Source: Lachnospiraceae bacterium (lineage in GTDB: Bacteria; Bacillota; Clostridia; Lachnospirales; Lachnospiraceae). Taken from it: DNA of 64,000 nucleotides. This document shows, one piece after another, positions 51,455 to 60,291 of this stretch; position 1 is the stretch's first letter; each line of letters opens with the position of its first letter. The notes beneath the pieces were generated by a model that made no database searches, was not told the DNA's origin, and worked only from the letters and a program-made list of their open reading frames with translations. A program made the translations under genes and the position numbers. The DNA is taken from NCBI GenBank assembly GCA_017450065.1, contig JAFSYI010000014.1:85371-149370 (forward strand). Direction: 5' to 3'.

Positions 51455-54187
51455 ATGGCCAGAGATAATCTTAAAGATAAAAACACAATATCGGTCTCGG
51501 TAAGGACGCTGGTTGAGTTCATCCTGCGCGGTGGGGATATAGACAACCGTAAGAAGAGCGGCCAGGATGTGCAGCTTATGCTGGAGGGCGCGAGGATACA
51601 CCGTATGATCCAGCAGAAGATGGGCAGCGATTATCACGCCGAGGTATATCTTAAGAAGCTTATCTGTCTGGATGATTATGATATCCTTATCGACGGAAGG
51701 GCCGACGGGATAATCTACAGTACCGTTCATACGCAAACAGATGAAGACATCCGGCGTTCTCAGGTAGTGATAGATGAGATAAAGACCATGTATCTTGATC
51801 TTGAAAGACTGCGGGAGCCGGTTCCGGTTCATCTTGCGCAGGCTAAGTGCTATGCCTATATGTTTGCGGAGGAGCACAAGCTTAAGGAAATAACCGTCCG
51901 CATGACTTATGTAAACCAAACTACGCTGCATACCAAATATTTCCACGAGACCTATACGTGGGTTGAGATACGTAACTGGTTTGAAGATCTTATAGAACAG
52001 TATAAGCGCTGGGCGAGATTTGAATTCGAATTCAAGCAGATAAGGAATGAATCGATACATGGGGTGGAATTCCCCTTTGAATACAGAGAAGGCCAGAAGG
52101 AGCTGGTAAGCCAGGTATACAGGACGATATATCACGGACGCAAGCTCTTCCTTCAGGCACCTACCGGGACGGGAAAGACAGTATCTACTGTGTTTCCGGC
52201 TGTAAAGGCTATGGGAGAAGGCCTGAGTGACAGGATATTCTATCTTACGGCCAAGACAATAACAAGAACGGTTGCTGCGGAATGCTTTGATATCCTCAGG
52301 CGGCAAGGGCTCCGGATGAAAACGGTGGTGATAACCGCAAAGGACAAGATATGCTGCCTTGATAAGCCTGACTGCAATCCTGCGGGGTGTGAACGTGCCA
52401 AAGGGCATTTTGACAGGGTTAACGATGCGATGTATGACCTGCTCACACATGAGGATTCATTCACCCGTGAGATCATAGAGGAATATTCAGCCCGTCACTG
52501 TGTCTGTCCCTTTGAGCTCTGCCTTGATATGTCTCTGTTTTCGGATGCGGTGATATGCGACTACAACTATGTCTTTGATCCTAATGTTTACCTGCGCCGC
52601 TTCTTTGCGGACGGAGTATCGGGGAAATATATCTTTCTCGTGGATGAAGCGCATAATCTTGTGGAACGCGGGATGTCCATGTACAGTGCGGAGCTGTATA
52701 AGGAGGACTTCCTTACGTTAAAACAGCTTCTGAAGGAGCCTGCCTGTCCGGGAAAGGAAGATCCTTCGGAGGGTATGGAAGCTTTATTGGAGGATAGGGA
52801 AGCTGCACCGGAGGAAGGACAGGAGACAGCCGACAGGGATAAAGCCGGAAACAGAAGAGAGGGAAGGAAGCGGGCATCTGCAATGAACGGCAGACCGGAG
52901 AGTATCGATCCGGGTCTTGACAGGGCTCTGGGAGCATGTAACCGCAGGCTTCTGGCACTCAAGAGAGAATGTATCGATTTAGATACGCCAACCGGCGCCG
53001 GGAATGATATAAAAGACAGAAATGACAGGAATTACATGGTGCTTGACGATATAAGTGATTTTATCATGGCACTTAACCGGCTTATGGCAAGGCTTGAGAA
53101 CTTCCTTGATGAGCAGGAGCATTTCAAACACAGTGAGGAGGTACTGGATTTCTACTTTAAGGTGAGGCATTTCCTGAATATGTTTGAGAATATGGGGGAT
53201 GATGATTACCGCATTTACTGTGAGAGAACCTATGACGGCGACTTTATGCTGAAGCTCCTGTGTGTTAATCCTTCGGCTTCGATTAAATTACGCCTGACCA
53301 AAGGAGTAAGTACTGTATTCTTCTCGGCCACACTGCTTCCGGTCCGGTATTACAGGGATATGCTCGGGGCTATCCCCGAAGATTATGCGGTATATGCCCA
53401 TTCGATCTTTGATGTAAACAAGAGAGGGCTTTTCATAGCAGCGGATGTCAGCTCTAAATATACAAGGCGGAACGATACGGAATATTACAATATAGCCGGA
53501 TATATAAGTGATATCTGCAGGGCTCGCACGGGCAATTATATGGTATTCTTTCCGTCACATGCTTTTCTTGAAAAAGTGCTTGATTCATATGAAATGTATT
53601 ATTCGGATCCGGCTGTACGGCTGCTTGTGCAGAAACCTTCAATGAATGAGGCGCAGAGGGAGGAGTTCCTTTCTTATTTTACGAAACAGGAGAGCGGTTT
53701 CGCGGAACAGGAGAGCGTCTTTACATCACAGAAGAACAACTTTACCGAACAGGAGAGCAGCTCCATGGAACAGGGAGGAAATAATCCTGCCGAAGGTCCG
53801 GCCGGAACAACGATAGGCTTCTGCGTCATGGGCGGTATCTTTTCGGAGGGGATCGACCTTAAGAATGACAGCCTGATAGGAGCGGTTATCGTGGGGACGG
53901 GACTCCCGATGGTATGCAGCGAGAGGAAGATACTTAAAGAGGCATATGAGTCGATGGGACTTGACGGCTTCGACTATGCATACACATATCCCGGAATGAA
54001 CAAGGTCATGCAGGCGGCAGGCCGTGTGATAAGAACAGTGGATGATGTGGGAATAGTGGCGCTGCTCGACGAGAGGTTCCTGCTTCCCAAGTATATGAGG
54101 CTGTTTCCGAGGGAATGGAAGAATTATGAAAGGATAAGGATCGGAACCGCTTTTGAGAAAGCGTCTGAATTCTGGGAGAATGTCTGA
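51455..54187 (+). CDS. Cas4/AddB-like PD-(D/E)XK nuclease fused to an XPD/DinG-type helicase
   Basis: The first ~150 residues look like a RecB-family nuclease: His49 in ARIHRM, Asp84 in DGRADG, Glu108-x-Lys110 in VVIDEIKT, and Q129...Y133 in AQAKCYAYM. The helicase follows: Walker A LQAPTGTGKTV (about residue 236), a cysteine cluster (DKICCLDKPDCNPAGCERAK at about 297-316 and HCVCPFELC at about 348) typical of the XPD Fe-S domain, VDEAHNL (DEAH box), and motifs V/VI near FSEGIDLKND and QAAGRVIRT. The 910-residue protein likely unwinds and trims DNA in repair. A low-complexity insert lies near residues 430-490, and five 7-residue repeats lie at 742-776. GGAAAGCCGGGG-type spacing gives a weak ribosome site before ATG 51455. 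No dnaQ/exonuclease domain is attached. Confidence 0.85.
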   Translation: MARDNLKDKNTISVSVRTLVEFILRGGDIDNRKKSGQDVQLMLEGARIHRMIQQKMGSDYHAEVYLKKLICLDDYDILIDGRADGIIYSTVHTQTDEDIRRSQVVIDEIKTMYLDLERLREPVPVHLAQAKCYAYMFAEEHKLKEITVRMTYVNQTTLHTKYFHETYTWVEIRNWFEDLIEQYKRWARFEFEFKQIRNESIHGVEFPFEYREGQKELVSQVYRTIYHGRKLFLQAPTGTGKTVSTVFPAVKAMGEGLSDRIFYLTAKTITRTVAAECFDILRRQGLRMKTVVITAKDKICCLDKPDCNPAGCERAKGHFDRVNDAMYDLLTHEDSFTREIIEEYSARHCVCPFELCLDMSLFSDAVICDYNYVFDPNVYLRRFFADGVSGKYIFLVDEAHNLVERGMSMYSAELYKEDFLTLKQLLKEPACPGKEDPSEGMEALLEDREAAPEEGQETADRDKAGNRREGRKRASAMNGRPESIDPGLDRALGACNRRLLALKRECIDLDTPTGAGNDIKDRNDRNYMVLDDISDFIMALNRLMARLENFLDEQEHFKHSEEVLDFYFKVRHFLNMFENMGDDDYRIYCERTYDGDFMLKLLCVNPSASIKLRLTKGVSTVFFSATLLPVRYYRDMLGAIPEDYAVYAHSIFDVNKRGLFIAADVSSKYTRRNDTEYYNIAGYISDICRARTGNYMVFFPSHAFLEKVLDSYEMYYSDPAVRLLVQKPSMNEAQREEFLSYFTKQESGFAEQESVFTSQKNNFTEQESSSMEQGGNNPAEGPAGTTIGFCVMGGIFSEGIDLKNDSLIGAVIVGTGLPMVCSERKILKEAYESMGLDGFDYAYTYPGMNKVMQAAGRVIRTVDDVGIVALLDERFLLPKYMRLFPREWKNYERIRIGTAFEKASEFWENV
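53678..53782 (+). repeat. Five 21-bp in-frame repeats within the helicase gene
   Basis: Units begin at 53678, 53699, 53720, 53741 and 53762 and encode FTKQESG, FAEQESV, FTSQKNN, FTEQESS and SMEQGGN. The third and fifth are most diverged. The block is inserted between helicase motifs near residues 742-776. Confidence 0.85.
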
Positions 54188-54281
54188 AGTGTCACACGAC
54201 AGTATAATTGCGATTTTATGCGACAATCAGACTGCTTGATTTGCGAATGTCTGAAAAATACGAAAATAATTACGCTGTTTG

Positions 54282-54310
54282 TTGAATTGTTATGTGTTTT
54301 ACGGTATAAT
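54282..54310 (+). promoter_or_regulatory. Sigma-A promoter of the second chemoreceptor gene
   Basis: TTGAAT (54282-54287), 17 bases, then TATAAT (54305-54310), 40 bases before the start codon. Confidence 0.8.
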
Positions 54311-54349
54311 CTATAGTGCATATTAAGTTCTACTAACGGGGGTGACAGC

Positions 54350-56146
54350 ATGGATAAACGTCAGACAAAGGATAAGAACAAGGCTAAGGTAAAGCAGCCC
54401 AAACCGGCCGGGACACCGAAGCCGCAGAAAGCATCTAAGGCATCAAAGGCCGGCAGGAGAAATGCGAAGGCTTCCGATGATTCAAAGACCGGATTTTTTA
54501 ATTCCATATGCTTTAAGATAATGTTGCTTGTTATATTGTCTGTTCTGGCAGCGGTACTGCTTGTACTTCTTATTACTTTATCCAAGTTTGAGAATACGAT
54601 GATAGACCAGCTGAGCACACAGATGCTTTATATGGCGGAGACCGAGAGAGATGTTGTGGATTCGGAGACCGGAGGAGTAACACAGACGGTTTCAAGGTAT
54701 GCGGAATTACTGGAACCCGTTAAGATAGAGGGCTTCACGACTACCAACGTAATGCTGGTTACCGAAGAAGGCAACATTAAATACAGTCAGGATGAGTCAA
54801 AGAGCGGAGTAGCCGTAACAACACCTGAGATTCTGGGCGCGATAGGCTCCCAGGAGGGCATGATACTTAATTATAAGGATGAGCAGGGTACGAAGATAGC
54901 CGGATGTGCAAGCCTTAAGGTAGGATATCTGCTGCTTTGCGAAGTCCAGAGAAGCGAGGTGGAGAAGAAGGTTGATTCGATACGTAACATGGCGGTCATG
55001 GTAGGTGCCGTTATAGTTATAGTAAGTGCGGTGATCGCTTATATTCTCAGTGTAATGATAGTAAAGCCTATCGGTATCCTGAATGAGGTAATAATAAGAA
55101 CATCCAAGTTTAACTTTGTCAAGAGCAAGAGGGCGGATCAGCTGTGTACCCGTAAGGATGAAACCGGAGCCATGGCAAGAGCGGTGGTTCTCATGAGAGC
55201 CAATCTGGCCAAGATAGTCGGAAATATCGAGGATGCAAGTACCAAGATCGACGGCAATGTTAACCAGCTCATGAATGTGACCAATGTTGTTAACAACATG
55301 TGTACGGATAACTCGGCAACAACCGAACAGCTTGCGGCAGGTATGGAAGAGACGGCTGCAACGACCGAGAGCATCTATGCAAATATCGGTTATATGCAGA
55401 ACGGCGCAAAGGATATTACCGTACTGTCGGAGAAAGGCGATGAGCTGTCGATCGAGGTTATGGAGCGAGCCAATTCGCTTCGTGACAAGACGGTTGATGC
55501 AACCAGAAGGACGCAGGAAACATATAATTCGGTTAAGGTACGTTCGGCCAATGCGATCGAGGACAGCAAGGCAGTAAGCAAGATAAATGAGCTTACGGAT
55601 GCCATCATGTCAATATCGTCACAGACCAGTCTGCTGGCGCTGAACGCAAGTATAGAGGCAGCCAGAGCAGGCGAGGCGGGACGCGGATTTGCTGTCGTTG
55701 CGACTGAGATAGGACATCTGGCAGAACAGACCTCCAAATCCGTTACCGATATCAACGGCATAGTGGGAGAGGTTAATGCTGCTGTGGCAAACATGACCGC
55801 CTGCCTTGAGGAAACAACGGACTTCCTGGAGAAGACGGTTCTTACGGATTACGCCGAGTTCGCGGAGGTAAGCGAGCAGTACAGCTCGGATGCAATGGAA
55901 TTTAAGCGCAGTATGAATGATGTGCATGAGTCCATAGTTAATCTGGCCGATTCGATCTCGAAGATATCCGATGCAATGTCGGGTATTACATCAACGGTCG
56001 GAGAATCGACACTGGGTGTTACGGATATTGCGGACAAGACCGAGGATATGGTTACCAGGACTTCCGAGACCAACAATCTGGTTGAAGAGAGCCTGCAGTG
56101 TGTCGAGAGGCTTAAATCAATAGTAGGGGAATTTACTATTGAATAA
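54350..56146 (+). CDS. Methyl-accepting chemotaxis protein with basic N-terminal tail
   Basis: The 598-residue receptor differs from most in having a 50-residue cytoplasmic tail rich in Lys, Pro and Ala ([19 protein letters not shown]) before TM1 ([20 protein letters not shown], about residues 61-80). The extracytoplasmic domain (about 85-205) is compact. TM2 ([19 protein letters not shown]) precedes a HAMP-like region. The signalling tip reads [20 protein letters not shown] (residues 423-442), followed by [28 protein letters not shown] lies 6 bases before ATG. A terminator follows. The tail may bind nucleic acid or phospholipid head groups, or help polar placement; this is inference only. 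Confidence 0.93.
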   Translation: MDKRQTKDKNKAKVKQPKPAGTPKPQKASKASKAGRRNAKASDDSKTGFFNSICFKIMLLVILSVLAAVLLVLLITLSKFENTMIDQLSTQMLYMAETERDVVDSETGGVTQTVSRYAELLEPVKIEGFTTTNVMLVTEEGNIKYSQDESKSGVAVTTPEILGAIGSQEGMILNYKDEQGTKIAGCASLKVGYLLLCEVQRSEVEKKVDSIRNMAVMVGAVIVIVSAVIAYILSVMIVKPIGILNEVIIRTSKFNFVKSKRADQLCTRKDETGAMARAVVLMRANLAKIVGNIEDASTKIDGNVNQLMNVTNVVNNMCTDNSATTEQLAAGMEETAATTESIYANIGYMQNGAKDITVLSEKGDELSIEVMERANSLRDKTVDATRRTQETYNSVKVRSANAIEDSKAVSKINELTDAIMSISSQTSLLALNASIEAARAGEAGRGFAVVATEIGHLAEQTSKSVTDINGIVGEVNAAVANMTACLEETTDFLEKTVLTDYAEFAEVSEQYSSDAMEFKRSMNDVHESIVNLADSISKISDAMSGITSTVGESTLGVTDIADKTEDMVTRTSETNNLVEESLQCVERLKSIVGEFTIE

Positions 56147-56177
56147 CATCAGGGTTATGTAATAGAATATCATAAGC

Positions 56178-56208
56178 GGGCTGCGGATGCTTTCCGCAGC
56201 CTTTTGTA
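56178..56208 (+). terminator. Intrinsic terminator after the chemoreceptor gene
   Basis: GGCTGCGGA pairs with TCCGCAGCC across a 4-5 base loop and is followed by TTTTG. Confidence 0.85.
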
Positions 56209-56249
56209 ATACCGTAAACAGTATGACAATGAAAGAAGGGCGGAAGGAT

Positions 56250-57203
56250 ATGAAGAAGATTTATATTGACGGAAGCGCGGGAACCACGGGACTCCGTATA
56301 AATGAGAGATTTGAAAACAGAAAAGATATTGAGCTGATACACATACCTGAAGAGTTAAGAAAGGATAGTGAAGAAAGAAGGAAGTATCTTAATGAAGCCG
56401 ACATTGCCTTTCTCTGCCTTCCGGATGATGCGTCAAGAGAGGCTGTTTCAATGATGGATCCGGATAATGACAGGACAGTTGTCATAGATACTTCAACAGC
56501 GCACAGGACTGAAGAGGGATGGGCTTACGGCTTTCCCGAGCTGGCGGAAGAATTCCGTGAAAAGATAAGAAACAGCAGAAGGATAGCAGGCCCGGGCTGT
56601 TATGCATCGGGTTTTATCATGATGGTATATCCTCTTATCAGGGAAGGCATAATCGGAACGGATTATCCCATTGCGGTAAGTGCGCTTTCCGGTTACAGCG
56701 GAGCCGGCAAGAAGGCAATACTCGTATATGAGGGCGCCGACAAACCGCAGGATTTCAATGCTCCGAGGGCATATGCGCTTTCACAGCAGCATAAGCATCT
56801 TAAGGAGATGAAGGCTGTATGCGGGCTTGACAGGGAGCCTCTGTTCACGCCTGTTGTGGATGATTATTACAGCGGCATGCTGGTAACGCTTCCGTTTTAT
56901 GCACATCTTTTAAAGAAGAAGGTAAGCCCTGAGGAACTCAGGGAAATACTTGCGGAATACTATGAGGGAGAGCAGTTCATCAAGGTCATGCCTTACGGAA
57001 GTGAGTCGGAAACCGGTGGATTTCTGTCCGCATCCGACATGAGCGGGTGGGATGATGCACATATATTTGTAACGGGTAACGCTGACAGGCTGCTTGTAAA
57101 TGCAAGTTTTGACAACCTTGGAAAGGGTGCTTCGGGTGCAGCGATACAGTGCATGAACATTGTACTTGGATGTGATGAAAGCACGGGACTTAATATCCAC
57201 TGA
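56250..57203 (+). CDS. argC: N-acetyl-gamma-glutamyl-phosphate reductase, type 2
   Basis: ArgC reduces N-acetylglutamyl phosphate in arginine synthesis. I start at ATG 56250 (MKKIYIDGSAGTTGLRINER), with GAAGGG 9 bases upstream; earlier ATGs at 56187 and 56229 lack homology or a ribosome site. The catalytic Cys is in AGPGCYASGF, and the substrate loop includes ALSGYSGAGK. At 317 residues it is the short, type 2 form (about 310), distinct from the B. subtilis/E. coli type. No other arg genes flank it. lgt follows 64 bases downstream in the same direction. Confidence 0.93.
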   Translation: MKKIYIDGSAGTTGLRINERFENRKDIELIHIPEELRKDSEERRKYLNEADIAFLCLPDDASREAVSMMDPDNDRTVVIDTSTAHRTEEGWAYGFPELAEEFREKIRNSRRIAGPGCYASGFIMMVYPLIREGIIGTDYPIAVSALSGYSGAGKKAILVYEGADKPQDFNAPRAYALSQQHKHLKEMKAVCGLDREPLFTPVVDDYYSGMLVTLPFYAHLLKKKVSPEELREILAEYYEGEQFIKVMPYGSESETGGFLSASDMSGWDDAHIFVTGNADRLLVNASFDNLGKGASGAAIQCMNIVLGCDESTGLNIH

Positions 57204-57267
57204 TCATAAAAAGTATGCTTTACACACGGATCATAACATGATTGATATAACATGACGGAGGAATGAC

Positions 57268-58074
57268 ATGGCAATAGATCTGTTTTCTATAGGACCGTTT
57301 ACGGTACACGGATACGGACTGATGATAGGGCTCGGCTTCGTGATCGCTGTGGTTGTGTGCGGACAGATAACAAAGAGACTGGGACTCTCGGAAGATGACT
57401 TTACCAATATAGCGATATGTCTGCTGCTGTTCGGATTCATGGGAGGAAAGATCCTGTACATATTGGTTAACATAAAACAATTCATACAGGATCCGGCCGG
57501 ACTGATCGGATCAGAGGGTTTTGTGGTATACGGCGGGATAATCGTTGGTATAATTTCAATATGGATATACTGCAGGATCAAGAAGCTTTCGTTTCTTTCC
57601 TATATGGATATGATGGTGCCGGCTGTCTCAATTGCGCAGGGCTTCGGACGTATAGGATGCCATCTTGCCGGCTGCTGTTACGGACGTCCGACGCATTCGC
57701 ATTTTGGGGTTGTTTTTCCGGAAGGGTGTCTTGCACCCGCGGGAATAAGCCTTATTCCCACACAGCTTATTTCGGCTGCGTTCGACCTGTGCATGGCTGC
57801 GTTTCTCATTTTTATGCTGAGAAGAGTGAAATACCGCGGCATGGTATCCGGTTTCTATCTTGTACTTTACGGAGTGGGGAGATTTATAATCGAATATTTC
57901 AGGGGAGATCTTGAACGCGGAAGCATCGGCAATCTGTCTACATCACAGTTCATTTCGATCTTTATGCTTATATTTGCGGGAATATATATTTATGTTGTGA
58001 ACAGGCTTAAGCTGGATACAGGGTATCTTCCGCCGAAAACAAAAGCCCCGTCAGGAACTGACGGAGCGGTTTGA
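57268..58074 (+). CDS. lgt: Prolipoprotein diacylglyceryl transferase
   Basis: Lgt attaches diacylglycerol to the lipobox cysteine of prolipoproteins in the membrane. Family motifs are IGPFTVHGYGLMIGLGF, GFVVYGGIIVGII and GRIGCHLAGCCYGRPT, ending with YGVGRFIIEYFRGD. Length 268 residues with about seven TM segments. GACGGAGGAATGAC precedes ATG 57268. It acts on the lipoproteins in this window (PrsA-like at 12444, DUF3048 at 61441, TPR at 62777). Its 3' end overlaps the terminator of lepB. Confidence 0.96.
   Translation: MAIDLFSIGPFTVHGYGLMIGLGFVIAVVVCGQITKRLGLSEDDFTNIAICLLLFGFMGGKILYILVNIKQFIQDPAGLIGSEGFVVYGGIIVGIISIWIYCRIKKLSFLSYMDMMVPAVSIAQGFGRIGCHLAGCCYGRPTHSHFGVVFPEGCLAPAGISLIPTQLISAAFDLCMAAFLIFMLRRVKYRGMVSGFYLVLYGVGRFIIEYFRGDLERGSIGNLSTSQFISIFMLIFAGIYIYVVNRLKLDTGYLPPKTKAPSGTDGAV
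58041..58069 (-). terminator. Terminator of lepB overlapping the 3' end of lgt
   Basis: On the minus strand GCTCCGTCAG pairs with CTGACGGGGC and is followed by TTTTGTTTT. Because it also lies in the lgt coding end, it may stop lgt transcription only weakly. Confidence 0.7.
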
Positions 58075-58088
58075 TCTCTATCTATCAT

Positions 58089-58652
58089 CTAACGGATAGG
58101 GCCTATATCTTTATAATACCTGAATACGGCCTTGCCAAGTATCTTTTCTTCCATTACAAAGGGATGAACCCAGAAACGTGAATCGGCTGACTGGTTGCGG
58201 TTATCACCCATCATGAAGTATCCGCCTTCGGGAACGGTTACCGGCCCGTAATCGCCCAGCGCATGAACCTTGACATAGGGTTCGTCAAGCGGTGTTGGGC
58301 TCTCGTTAATATATACTTTTCCGTCCTTTATTTCCACGGTTTCACCGGGAAGGCCTATGACGCGTTTGATAAAAAGCTGTGTTTCGTCATCGGGGAACCT
58401 GAATATGACAATGTCCCCACGCTCGGGAGTATGGTTCTTATAGGCCAGCCTGTTTCCGAAGATCCTGTCCCCGGTCATTATCGTGGTTTCCATGGATGCT
58501 GAGGGGATAACGGCATTTACTATAAGAAACATATTAACCACGACTGCGACAACAACCGCAATCTCCAGTATAAGTACCCATTCCATTATTTCCCGTCTGA
58601 CTTCTGCTTTGGTCATTTTGGGAGTGCTGTTCCTGTTTGTACCTTCGGCCAT
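58089..58652 (-). CDS. lepB: Signal peptidase I
   Basis: LepB cleaves signal peptides on the outer membrane face. The 187-residue Bacillus-type enzyme has one TM (VLILEIAVVVAVVVNMFLIV), then the catalytic Ser in IPSASMETTIMTGDRI and the catalytic Lys in FIKRVIGLPGETVEIKDG. The conserved GDNRNQSADSRFWV follows. GGGGTAAGAG precedes ATG on the minus strand. It is convergent with lgt and divergent from the MBOAT operon. Confidence 0.96.
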   Translation of the reverse strand: MAEGTNRNSTPKMTKAEVRREIMEWVLILEIAVVVAVVVNMFLIVNAVIPSASMETTIMTGDRIFGNRLAYKNHTPERGDIVIFRFPDDETQLFIKRVIGLPGETVEIKDGKVYINESPTPLDEPYVKVHALGDYGPVTVPEGGYFMMGDNRNQSADSRFWVHPFVMEEKILGKAVFRYYKDIGPIR

Positions 58653-58725
58653 CTCTTACCCCGTGATCTATGTATTATATCCGGAGCTTTCTGTAAACCG
58701 GAGGTTTGCATACTGCCCCGAATGA

Positions 58726-58754
58726 TTGACTATATTCCCGTATTATAGTACAAT
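58726..58754 (+). promoter_or_regulatory. Sigma-A promoter of the MBOAT-SGNH operon
   Basis: TTGACT (58726-58731), 17 bases, then TACAAT (58749-58754). The leader is about 75 bases. Confidence 0.8.
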
Positions 58755-58836
58755 CTAACCCGAAATACAAGAGGAGCCGTTTTCTGTTTTTGAGGACGGA
58801 ATCCTGAGGAGGCTGTTTCTTTCGGGAGACTTCATC

Positions 58837-60288
58837 ATGCTGTTTAACTCATTGTCTTTTTTGATTTTTTTTCCTGTTACCGTTATCCTTTATTATGTGA
58901 TACCGCACAGATACAGATATCTATGGCTGCTGTTTTGCAGCTATTTTTTCTATGCCTGTCAGGATCAGTCTGCAGTTGTTCTGCTTATGGTATCCACGGT
59001 AATAACCTTTGCCTCAGGGCGCCTGACATATAATGCCGGCACGCAGAAGCTTAAGAAGCTTTGCGTTGCCGCCGGATTTATCCTTAACCTGTTCATTCTT
59101 ATGTATTTCAAATATTCGGGATTCCTGATGTCCGTGCTCGGAGAAGGGGAGAGACCGAATCTTATGCTTCCGGCCGGAATATCCTTTTACACCTTTCAGT
59201 CACTTACCTATATTGCCGACTGCTACAGGGGAGAGACCGAGCCTGAGAACAATATCCTTAAATATGCACTGTTTGTCTCATTTTTCCCATGCATCCTGTC
59301 GGGTCCCATAGAAAGGTCAAAGAATATTCTTCCCCAGACAGACAGGGTCAGGAAATGGGATCCCGTAAGAGCAAAGGAAGGCCTGTTCCTTATGCTGTGG
59401 GGCTACTTTCTCAAGATGGTAATTGTATCAAGACTGGAGATACTGACCGATCTTGTATATTCCGGAAAGAATCCGGCCGGGGAAGCGGTCGCGTATACCG
59501 GGGTTCCGATGATCATAGCCATGCTTTCATACAGCTTTCTTATTTACTGCGATTTTGCCGGATATTCATTTATAGCGACCGGGGCTGCAAGGATACTTGG
59601 CTATGATGTCATGAGAAATTTCAGACAGCCGTACCTTGCCGTATCCGTGTCGGATTTCTGGAGGAGATGGCATATATCACTGTCCACATGGTTCAGGGAT
59701 TATCTGTATATTCCGCTTGGGGGCAGCAGGCGGGGAACGTTCAGGCGGTATCTGAACATTATGATCGTATTTGCGCTAAGCGGCATATGGCACGGAGCCA
59801 CGCTTAACTTTCTGATATGGGGTCTTCTCTATGGGGTATATCAGGTGATGGGATATGCTGCCCGTCCGCTGAAGGACAGAGCCTTAAGAATGTCAGGTCT
59901 TGACAGGCACGACAGCCTCAGGAGAGTCCTGTGTACAGCCTTTACATATATCCTTGTCAGCATAACATGGATGTTTTTCAGAACTCCGGATGTGGCTGAG
60001 GCACTGGATGTTATAAGGCGGACATTTACCGGGATACAGCCGGCACAGCTGACTTTGGGTACGGTGACGTCGCTGGGACTCGGAACGGTCAATCTGATCA
60101 TTGCGGTATTTGCCGTGACGATCCTGATCATAGTTGACATAATATGCGAAAAACGCGGTTGTGAAGTATTCTCCCTTTTGGACAGGACTCCTGCGTGGAT
60201 AAGATGGTGTTCTTATTATGTGCTTATACTGATGATCCTGTTCTCCTGTAATCTGTCAACAAAGGAGTTTCTGTATCAGGGATTTTAA
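58837..60288 (+). CDS. MBOAT O-acyltransferase (AlgI/DltB type)
   Basis: The 483-residue polytopic protein follows the MBOAT pattern: LIFFPVTVILYYVIPHRYRY at the start, LMLPAGISFYTFQSLTYIAD, and FPCILSGPIERSKNILPQ. SGIWHGATLNFLIWG carries the active-site histidine. In AlgI-like proteins this pulls acyl groups from an intracellular donor to the outside for O-acetylation of a cell-surface polysaccharide. GGGAG lies 8 bases before ATG 58837. The SGNH-type gene begins 3 bases after the stop, so they form one translationally linked pair. Confidence 0.92.
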   Translation: MLFNSLSFLIFFPVTVILYYVIPHRYRYLWLLFCSYFFYACQDQSAVVLLMVSTVITFASGRLTYNAGTQKLKKLCVAAGFILNLFILMYFKYSGFLMSVLGEGERPNLMLPAGISFYTFQSLTYIADCYRGETEPENNILKYALFVSFFPCILSGPIERSKNILPQTDRVRKWDPVRAKEGLFLMLWGYFLKMVIVSRLEILTDLVYSGKNPAGEAVAYTGVPMIIAMLSYSFLIYCDFAGYSFIATGAARILGYDVMRNFRQPYLAVSVSDFWRRWHISLSTWFRDYLYIPLGGSRRGTFRRYLNIMIVFALSGIWHGATLNFLIWGLLYGVYQVMGYAARPLKDRALRMSGLDRHDSLRRVLCTAFTYILVSITWMFFRTPDVAEALDVIRRTFTGIQPAQLTLGTVTSLGLGTVNLIIAVFAVTILIIVDIICEKRGCEVFSLLDRTPAWIRWCSYYVLILMILFSCNLSTKEFLYQGF

Positions 60289-60291
60289 CAG

